From assembly GCF_029871235.1 (NCBI RefSeq), contig NZ_SSOM01000028.1:1-37593 (forward strand): 37,593 nt of DNA. The letters are read 5' to 3'. The DNA is from Pseudomonas sp. BN411 (lineage in GTDB: Bacteria; Pseudomonadota; Gammaproteobacteria; Pseudomonadales; Pseudomonadaceae). Made by a program: the position numbers and the translations under genes. Positions within the stretch are counted from its first letter, which is position 1; each line of letters begins with the position of its first letter. This document shows positions 32,624-37,593 of this stretch, one piece after another. Below the pieces are notes generated by a model. That model was not told the origin of the DNA. It was given only the letters and a program-made list of their open reading frames with translations, and made no database searches.

Positions 32624-32631
32624 AAGAACAA
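32624..32631 (+). promoter_or_regulatory. Candidate Hfq-Crc motif at the third Rieske oxygenase
   Basis: AAGAACAA lies between the GAGGA ribosome site and the ATG at 32633, a perfect AANAANAA match inside the initiation region. Confidence 0.55.
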
Positions 32632-32632
32632 G

Positions 32633-33691
32633 ATGAATTTCCTGAAAAATGCCTGGTACGTCGCCGCCTGGGACGATGAGGTCAGACCCGGCGAACTCTT
32701 CGCCCGGACCCTGCTGAACGAGTCCGTGCTCTTTTTCCGCGATGAGGCCGGCAAGGTGCAGGCCATCCACAACCGCTGCCCGCACCGCTTCGCCCCGCTG
32801 TCCATGGGCAAGCTGTGCGGCTCCCACGTGCAATGCGCCTACCACGGCCTGGAGTTCGACGGCAGCGGCGCCTGCACCCGCAACCCCCACGGCGAGGGCG
32901 CCATCCCGCGCGCCGCCAGGGTGCGGGCGTTCCCGGTGGTGGAGAAATACAGCGTCATCTGGATCTGGATGGGCGAGGCCGAAGCGGCGGATGAAGCGCT
33001 GATCCCGGACTTCGGCTGCATGGAGCCGACGCGCTTCTATGTCGCCAAGCGCTACCTGCATGCGCGCGCCAACTACGTGCTGGAGTCGGACAACATCCTC
33101 GATCTGTCGCACATCCAGTACCTGCATCCGAGCACCCTCGGCAGCAGCGATGTCAGCCGCGCCATCACCAGTGTCGAGCAGCACGGCGATACGGTGTGGT
33201 CCTACCGCCAGACCGTCGCCGAGATCATGCCGGACTTTCTCTACGGCGCCATGGGCATACCCCACGGCACACTGGTGGACCGCTGGATCGACGTGCGCTG
33301 GGACGCGCCCGCCAACATGCTCCTGCTGGCCGGGGCGGTGCCTACCGGGCGCCCGCGCGCCGAGGGCCGGGAAACGCCGCTGCCGCACCTGTTCACGCCA
33401 GAAACCGACACCACCACCCACTACTGGTTCGCCTTCCCCATCCCCCGGGAGATGGGTGAGATGGGCGAGGGGATCGCCGAGCAACAGGTGTCCGCCCTCA
33501 ACCTGCCGTTCAGCACCGAGGACCTGCCGATGCTCGAAGCCCAGCAGCGGATGATCGGCGATGCCGACTTCTGGTCCCTCAAGCCGATCCTGCTGCCCGG
33601 CGACGCCGCGGCGGTGCGCGCGCGCCGTGTGCTGGACAAGCTGATCGCCGACGAGCAGGCGGCCTCGCAGATCAGCGTGCTCGCGGTCTAG
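32633..33691 (+). CDS. Rieske non-heme iron oxygenase, VanA-like (third copy)
   Basis: Terminal oxygenase of 352 residues. Rieske ligands are CPH (near residue 47) and CAYH 17 residues on; the iron site is SDNILDLSHIQYLH; TEDLPMLEAQQ is the conserved C-terminal segment. It is closely related to the oxygenase at 3497-4531 through most of its length (FLK..WY.AAW at the start, RFAPLSMGKLCG, FWSLKPILLPGDA near the end). The differences around residues 150-280, the substrate pocket region, suggest a different methoxy substrate or position. ATG 32633 follows GAGGA. TetR-type control and a hairpin leader distinguish its regulation from the other two. Confidence 0.93.
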   Translation: MNFLKNAWYVAAWDDEVRPGELFARTLLNESVLFFRDEAGKVQAIHNRCPHRFAPLSMGKLCGSHVQCAYHGLEFDGSGACTRNPHGEGAIPRAARVRAFPVVEKYSVIWIWMGEAEAADEALIPDFGCMEPTRFYVAKRYLHARANYVLESDNILDLSHIQYLHPSTLGSSDVSRAITSVEQHGDTVWSYRQTVAEIMPDFLYGAMGIPHGTLVDRWIDVRWDAPANMLLLAGAVPTGRPRAEGRETPLPHLFTPETDTTTHYWFAFPIPREMGEMGEGIAEQQVSALNLPFSTEDLPMLEAQQRMIGDADFWSLKPILLPGDAAAVRARRVLDKLIADEQAASQISVLAV

Positions 33692-33707
33692 GGTTGGTAT
33701 CCCGCCG

Positions 33708-33742
33708 GGCGATGGCTCGCATCGCCATTCGCGATTGGTTGG
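33708..33742 (+). repeat. Intergenic repeat, copy B
   Basis: GGCGATGGCTCGCATCGCC plus CGATTGGTTGG; 31 of 35 bases match 26315-26349. The first half is a GCGATG/CATCGC dyad. It lies in the gap after the third Rieske oxygenase. Confidence 0.55.
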
Positions 33743-33811
33743 GGCAGGGGTGCCATGGCAGCCTGCGCCCCAATCCCACCTCCCCAAAAAACCGAGCTAC
33801 CGAGGTACGCC

Positions 33812-34201
33812 GTGCCCCAGACATTTCTTTGCCGCGAAGACCAGCTGGAAGAGGGGCGCGCGCTGGGCTTCGACCCCTGGGGCGAGGGCCGTGACACGGT
33901 GCTTGCCCTGCTCTGGCGTGGCCAGGTGCGGGTCTACCGCAACCTCTGTCCGCACCTGGATGTGGCCATGCAGTACCGCAAGGACCGTTTCATGTCTGGC
34001 GATGGCCAGCACATCGTGTGCTTCGCCCATGGTGCGTTGTTCCAGCCAGACAACGGCTTCTGCGTGCTCGGTCCCTGCCTCGGCCAGTCGTTGCAGGCGC
34101 TGACGGTGCAGGCCGATGCGGCGGGCGGGATGTGGTTGGAGGAGAGTGGCGCCCTTGTCGCCGATGGGGCGCGCCCATGCGTTTCCATGGCCTCGACCTG
34201 A
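33812..34201 (+). CDS. Stand-alone Rieske [2Fe-2S] protein
   Basis: Small Rieske-fold protein of 129 residues. Ligands are CPH (about residues 47-49) and CFAH about 23 residues on, a wider spacing than in the oxygenases. GTG at 33812 has GAGG six bases upstream; an ATG at 33755 without ribosome site would add 19 residues. It may act as a ferredoxin that relays electrons to an oxygenase, or as a subunit; VanA/VanB systems normally do not need one. It follows the third Rieske oxygenase by 120 bp and its end overlaps the next LysR gene by 25 bp. Confidence 0.85.
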   Translation: MPQTFLCREDQLEEGRALGFDPWGEGRDTVLALLWRGQVRVYRNLCPHLDVAMQYRKDRFMSGDGQHIVCFAHGALFQPDNGFCVLGPCLGQSLQALTVQADAAGGMWLEESGALVADGARPCVSMAST

Positions 34202-35106
34202 ACCTGCTGGTGGTGCTCGACGCGCTGTTCGTCGAGCAGCACGTCACCCGCGCCGCCGCGCGCCTGCATCTGACCCAGTCGGCGGTCAGCGCCGCCCTCG
34301 GCCGCCTGCGCGAACATTTCAACGACCCGCTGTTCGTCCTGGTGGGCGGCAGCATGCTGCCGACGGCGCTGATGCAGGGGCTCCATCCGCGAATCCAGGC
34401 GGTATTGGAGAGCGCGCGGGATATCGCCTTTTCCAATATCCGCTTCGAACCGGGGGAGACGCGCCGGCGCTTTCGCATCCTGGCGTCGGACTATGTCATC
34501 GCGGTGCTCATGCCGGCGTTGCTAGGTCGCCTCGCCAGCCTCGCCCCGCAGGTGGACCTGCAACTGCTCACCCTCGTGCCCCGAGGCGGTGTCGAGCCTG
34601 GCACTGGCAGCCTGGTGGACGAGGCCTTGGAACATCGGCACTGCGACCTGGTGATCCTGCCCCATGCCCATGGCTCGTCGCGCCATCCGCAGCAGCCGCT
34701 GTTCGAGGACGGTTTCAGCGTCATCGCCTGCGCGGAGAATCCCGGGTTGGCCGAGGGCCTGACCATGGAACGCTACCTGGCGGCGCCCCATGTGGTGCGC
34801 GAGACTGGCCCCGGCGCCCAGGGCAGCATGGAGGCGGAATTCCTCGCCAGCCATGGCCTGGAACGACGGGTGGCGGTGGCCGTAGAGCAGTTCGGGCTGA
34901 TCCCTGAATTCGTCGTTGGCGGCCCCTGTATCTCGACCCTCCACAGCCGCCTGGCGCGGCTCTACGCACGGCGTTTCCCGCTGCGCCTGCTTGCGCCGCC
35001 GCTGGCTATGCCGCCGACCCTGCAGGTGGTGCAGTGGCATGCCTACCAGGACAGCGATCCGGCGTTGGCCTGGCTTCGCGGGCTGCTGGCCGAGGTCGCC
35101 GCCTGA
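34177..35106 (+). CDS. LysR-family regulator, NodD/NahR-like (second copy)
   Basis: Regulator of 309 residues, clearly paralogous to the one at 28407-29330: [52 protein letters not shown] at the N-terminus and [23 protein letters not shown]...QWHAYQDSDPALAWLR at the C-terminus. ATG 34177 lies inside the Rieske ferredoxin gene with only a weak GGGG upstream, so translation is probably coupled. Unlike the first LysR it is not divergent from an enzyme gene. Either LysR could read the three 31-bp boxes; this one has no box next to it. Confidence 0.92.
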   Translation: MRFHGLDLNLLVVLDALFVEQHVTRAAARLHLTQSAVSAALGRLREHFNDPLFVLVGGSMLPTALMQGLHPRIQAVLESARDIAFSNIRFEPGETRRRFRILASDYVIAVLMPALLGRLASLAPQVDLQLLTLVPRGGVEPGTGSLVDEALEHRHCDLVILPHAHGSSRHPQQPLFEDGFSVIACAENPGLAEGLTMERYLAAPHVVRETGPGAQGSMEAEFLASHGLERRVAVAVEQFGLIPEFVVGGPCISTLHSRLARLYARRFPLRLLAPPLAMPPTLQVVQWHAYQDSDPALAWLRGLLAEVAA

Positions 35107-35215
35107 GGGCCGCGGGCATCAATTTCCTTCATACCCCGCCAGCAGCAAACTTCACTTCCCGCACTCCAGGGGCACTGGGTAGCGTGATGGCACGACAACA
35201 AGAGGCCACACCGCC

Positions 35216-36577
35216 ATGCCCAGACTCCACGTCCACTGCAAGACCCTGTTCACCGGCCTGGAAGACCAGGCTCGCCACGACCAGGCGCTGATCATCGTAG
35301 ACGGCCTGTTCAGCCATGTTGGCCCCCGTGCGAGCGCCCCGCAGCCTTTGCCCGGCGAAACCCTGATCGAAACCGGCGAGCACTTTGTCATGCCCGGACT
35401 GGTGGATGTCCATACCCATCTGGTGTTCGGCAACGCCAAGAGCGAGGAGGACATCGACCTCCACGTCTCCGCGGAATTTCGCGCCCTGCGCGGCCTGTTC
35501 TTCGCCCAGCACGTGCTGGCCGCCGGCTACACCTCGGTGGTGGTGCCCGGCGATGCCGGCCAGTGCAGCATCGCGGTGCGCGACGCCATCAACGCCGGCC
35601 TGTTCGCTGGACCGCGCATCGCCGCCAGCAGCAACGTGATCGCCAACCGCCAGAGCCTCAACGACTGGTTCCCGAGCTGGGTCGGCACGCCGGAATACTT
35701 CACCGGGCGCTTGTGCGCCACCCGTGACGAGCAGATCGCCGAAATCCGCCGCCAGTCCAAGGATGGCGTCGACCTCATCAAGATCGCCATGGACGGCACC
35801 CAGCGCCGCGCCAACGGCGAACACATCGCCGCCTTCACCGAGGCGGAGACCCGCGCGATGGTCGAGGAAGCCCATCGCCTCGGCAAGAAGGTGGCGGTGC
35901 ACGCCTACGGCCGCGAAGCGGTGCTCTACGCCGCCCGCGCCGGGGTCGACGTGATCTTCCACGCGTTCTTCCTCGACGACGCCTGCATCGAGGCGATGCT
36001 CGAGTCCGGCAGCCACCTGGCGCCCACCTTCACCATGCTGGCCAACAACGTCGAGTTCGCCGAGGACTACGAGCCCTCCACCCGCAGCGGATACGCGGCC
36101 ATGCAGCAGCGGGTGATCGACGTCGGCTGCCGCAACCTGCGCCGCGCGCGCGAGGCCGGCGTGCCCTTCATGACCGGCAGCGACAGTGGCTTCGCCATCA
36201 CGCCTTACGGTGAATGGCATGCGCGGGAGATCGAGATACTGGTGGACTGGTTGGGCTTCACCCCAGCCGAGGCGCTGCGCGCTGCCACCTCGGTTTCGGC
36301 ACGCATGCTGCCGGCCACGCAGCCAGTGGGCGCCATCGAGGTGGGGCGGCGGGCTGACTTCATCCGTATCGACGGTTCGCCCCTGGAGAACGTCGCGATC
36401 CTGCAGGAGCGCGAGCGCATTCGCGGCGTCTACCTCGGCGGGCGGCGTATGGAGCCCCAGGTGCCGGGCTACGACCCCTACAAGGTGAGCGACTTCAACA
36501 CCGTCAAATGGGCCGAGCTGCATACCCGGCAGCGTGCGGTGGCGGCTGGCAAGCGTCCCGTCCCGGCGCGGGGGTGA
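35216..36577 (+). CDS. Metal-dependent amidohydrolase, imidazolonepropionase-like
   Basis: Amidohydrolase-superfamily enzyme of 453 residues. Metal ligands visible are His66 and His68 (VDVHTHLVF), a likely carboxylated Lys in DLIKIAMDG (about 184), His in VAVHAYG and IFHAFF, and Asp in TGSDSGF. The C-terminal GAIEVGRRADFIRID closes the composite beta-domain. No signal peptide is present. It would hydrolyse a cyclic or linear amide, ester or lactone; a pathway role is likely from position only. The leader has ACAACAAGAGG, one mismatch from the A-rich motif seen at other enzyme genes. The next gene starts five bases after its stop. Confidence 0.88.
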   Translation: MPRLHVHCKTLFTGLEDQARHDQALIIVDGLFSHVGPRASAPQPLPGETLIETGEHFVMPGLVDVHTHLVFGNAKSEEDIDLHVSAEFRALRGLFFAQHVLAAGYTSVVVPGDAGQCSIAVRDAINAGLFAGPRIAASSNVIANRQSLNDWFPSWVGTPEYFTGRLCATRDEQIAEIRRQSKDGVDLIKIAMDGTQRRANGEHIAAFTEAETRAMVEEAHRLGKKVAVHAYGREAVLYAARAGVDVIFHAFFLDDACIEAMLESGSHLAPTFTMLANNVEFAEDYEPSTRSGYAAMQQRVIDVGCRNLRRAREAGVPFMTGSDSGFAITPYGEWHAREIEILVDWLGFTPAEALRAATSVSARMLPATQPVGAIEVGRRADFIRIDGSPLENVAILQERERIRGVYLGGRRMEPQVPGYDPYKVSDFNTVKWAELHTRQRAVAAGKRPVPARG

Positions 36578-36582
36578 CCGGC

Positions 36583-37020
36583 ATGCGCAGACTCACTCTG
36601 GAACTGGCCTCGCTGATGGTCGATGCCGCCCTCGCCGAAGGCCGGCGGCTGGCCCTGCAGCCCCTGTGCGTGGCAGTGCTGGATTCCGGCGGGCACCCGC
36701 TGGCGCTCAAGCGCGACGAGCGCGCCAGCCTGCTGCGGCCGCAGATCGCCAGCGGCAAGGCGGCGTCGGTGCTCGGCATGGGCTTCGGTGGCCGCGAACT
36801 GGCGCGCCGCGCGGCGGCGATGCCGGCTTTCTTCAACGCCCTGAGCGACCTGGCCGGTGGGCAGATGCTGCCGGTGCCGGGGGGCGTGCTGGTGCGCAAT
36901 GGCGGCGGCGAGATCCTCGGCGCCATCGGCATCAGCGGCGACACCTCCGACAATGACGAACGCTGCGCCATCGCCGGTGTGCTGGCGGCGCACCTGGTGC
37001 CGGATACCGGCGAGTCCTGA
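36583..37020 (+). CDS. GlcG/HbpS-like (DUF336) protein
   Basis: Small protein of 145 residues of the GlcG/HbpS family: LTLELASLMVDAALAEGRRLALQPLCVAVLDSGGHPLALKRDERA at the start, then GKAASVLGMG, PVPGGVLVRNGGGEILGAIGISGDTSDNDERCAIAGV. No signal peptide is visible. The family accompanies many catabolic operons; some members bind heme or cobalamin, and others are enzymes or stabilisers of unknown action. It is closely spaced after the amidohydrolase and probably shares its transcript. It is the last gene of the catabolic part of the window. Confidence 0.88.
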   Translation: MRRLTLELASLMVDAALAEGRRLALQPLCVAVLDSGGHPLALKRDERASLLRPQIASGKAASVLGMGFGGRELARRAAAMPAFFNALSDLAGGQMLPVPGGVLVRNGGGEILGAIGISGDTSDNDERCAIAGVLAAHLVPDTGES

Positions 37021-37058
37021 TCTGCCTGGCTAGCTGTACGACTCCAGCGAGACTGACG

Positions 37059-37235
37059 CTATGGCCTGCCGAGACGCACGTGTTCGTTGATCTGCTGGTC
37101 GAACATAGCCGCGAGCAAAGGTTGGCATAGCGCTTCGACGCCAGGCACTAATTTGGGAGGTGTATGCCGGACGAGAGGCCTCAGGTGGGGAGGAGCGCTT
37201 CTCACCGGAATCAGCCAGTCCCGAATGGCAGCCAT
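37059..37235 (-). CDS. Unrecognised 58-residue ORF, possible gene remnant
   Basis: ATG at 37235 opens a 58-codon ORF ending in TAG at 37059. The protein (starts MAAIRDWLIPVRSAPPHL, contains EALCQPLLAAMFDQQINEH) has protein-like composition, unlike the other frames here. It faintly recalls the N-terminus of UbiT/SCP2-type proteins, which continue after such a helix, so it could be a truncated remnant. No good ribosome site is seen. The surrounding 37021-37301 gap has lower GC than the rest and no other gene. Confidence 0.3.
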   Translation of the reverse strand: MAAIRDWLIPVRSAPPHLRPLVRHTPPKLVPGVEALCQPLLAAMFDQQINEHVRLGRP

Positions 37236-37301
37236 AGCTAAAAGCAGACATTAGCGACACTCATGGATAGTTTTTCATGCAATGGTTTCCGGGGGGGCGG
37301 G

Positions 37302-37496
37302 CTAACTCTCATCCTGGCCGCGAGAAGAAACCATCGGCATGATTTCATTCGTGTCCGTGGCGTCTGTCATCGATCGGCGAAAACCCTTGATCGATTCACC
37401 CAGGTCACCGCCGAGGTGCCGCAGACGCTTACCGCCAAATAGCACCAGAGCGATCAGCAGAATGACTGCCCAGTGCTTCCAATCGAAAATACCCAT
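37302..37496 (-). CDS. tatA: Sec-independent translocase subunit TatA
   Basis: TatA-type protein of 64 residues: a short N-terminal helix (WKHWAVILLIALVLFGGKRL, residues 6-25), the hinge FGG, then the amphipathic helix LGGDLGESIKGFRRSM and a polar tail. ATG 37496 follows GAGGAG; extension to 37520 is unsupported. It lies 20 bp after lipA in the same direction and is not beside tatB or tatC, so it is probably a second tatA copy. Its link to lipA may be for export of lipoate- or cofactor-related proteins, but that is unknown. Confidence 0.9.
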   Translation of the reverse strand: MGIFDWKHWAVILLIALVLFGGKRLRHLGGDLGESIKGFRRSMTDATDTNEIMPMVSSRGQDES

Positions 37497-37516
37497 TTGC
37501 AGTTCTCCTCTCCAGG

Positions 37517-37593
37517 TCAAGTGATCTTGTGCCCGTGAGCCTGCCGGTCCGCGTGGTACGAAGAACGCACCAGGGGACCTGCCGCCACGTTCG
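37517..37593 (-). CDS. lipA: Lipoyl synthase, C-terminal end
   Basis: The minus strand enters the window in frame with 24 residues and a TGA at 37517. The sequence NVAAGPLVRSSYHADRQAHG is the conserved C-terminus of lipoyl synthase, where the serine of RSSYHAD binds a cluster iron. The rest of the gene lies beyond the right edge. It is followed after 20 bp by tatA, so both form one unit running into the window. Confidence 0.85.
   Translation of the reverse strand, partial: NVAAGPLVRSSYHADRQAHGHKIT

Noticed and set aside
612-33691. Naming the oxygenases and reductases vanA and vanB
   Set aside because: They have the right family and length, but three oxygenases with two reductases and different regulators make vanillate-specific naming unsafe.
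1-37593. Mobile element, phage, CRISPR array or tRNA
   Set aside because: No transposase, integrase, phage protein, regularly spaced repeat or cloverleaf was recognised on either strand; the short repeats found are REP-like.

Overview
The window is high-GC, gene-dense bacterial DNA. Its codon use, its intergenic repeat types and protein families such as glutathione-independent FdhA, VanA/VanB-like enzymes and DUF1302/DUF1329 point to a gammaproteobacterial Pseudomonas, probably of the aeruginosa/citronellolis/resinovorans type. That placement is inference. Nearly the whole window is one catabolic locus for an aromatic, probably O-methylated and possibly sulfated, hydrophobic compound. No insertion sequence, tRNA, rRNA, CRISPR array or phage gene was seen.

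Layout. (1) 1-2683, minus strand: FdhA (cut by the window edge), a Rieske oxygenase and a VanB-type reductase, facing a MarR regulator (2980-3450) that has a perfect 9-6-9 inverted repeat in front of it. (2) 3497-5614: a second Rieske oxygenase (minus) divergent from an AraC regulator (plus). (3) 5896-22117: a 16-kb plus-strand run of 14 genes plus a 38-aa ORF. It encodes a DUF1302 outer-membrane barrel, DUF1329 protein, Ycf48-like propeller and RND/MMPL pump (an envelope trafficking set), then an MFS carrier, RutE-like nitroreductase, SDR, cupin, FAH hydrolase, DenD-like dehydrogenase, cyclase-family hydrolase, exported sulfatase, exported formylglycine-generating enzyme and a periplasmic double-Cache protein. 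(4) 22205-26041, minus strand: a DHA2 MFS pump, and a two-gene unit of C-C-hydrolase-like alpha/beta hydrolase and extradiol-type VOC dioxygenase ended by a clear terminator. (5) 26417-28417: an HBM-type chemoreceptor. (6) 28407-31724: a NodD/NahR-like LysR regulator divergent from a group A FAD monooxygenase and a second VanB-type reductase. (7) 31836-37020: TetR, a third Rieske oxygenase, a stand-alone Rieske ferredoxin, a second LysR, an amidohydrolase and a GlcG/HbpS-like protein. (8) 37059-37593, minus strand: an unexplained 58-aa ORF, tatA and the 3' end of lipA; these look unrelated to the catabolic locus.

How it may work together (inference). The substrate crosses the envelope through the barrel/RND set and may be desulfated in the periplasm. 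Rieske oxygenases with VanB-type reductases remove O-methyl groups, giving formaldehyde for FdhA. The FAD monooxygenase hydroxylates the ring, the VOC enzyme opens it and the alpha/beta hydrolase cuts a C-C bond. FAH, cyclase, SDR, cupin, RutE and DenD proteins handle the fragments. The monooxygenase / extradiol dioxygenase / NodD-like regulator combination resembles flavonoid (naringenin) catabolism in Herbaspirillum, so a methoxylated or sulfated flavonoid-like or lignin-type phenolic is a reasonable guess.

Two regulatory layers can be read directly. A 31-bp box with a NodD-type ATC-N9-GAT core occurs three times, upstream of the porin operon, the hydrolase/dioxygenase unit and the monooxygenase. 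This ties three separated transcription units into one regulon. A-rich AANAANAA motifs, the Hfq-Crc catabolite repression target, lie at the translation starts of at least eight enzyme or transport genes and at none of the regulator genes.
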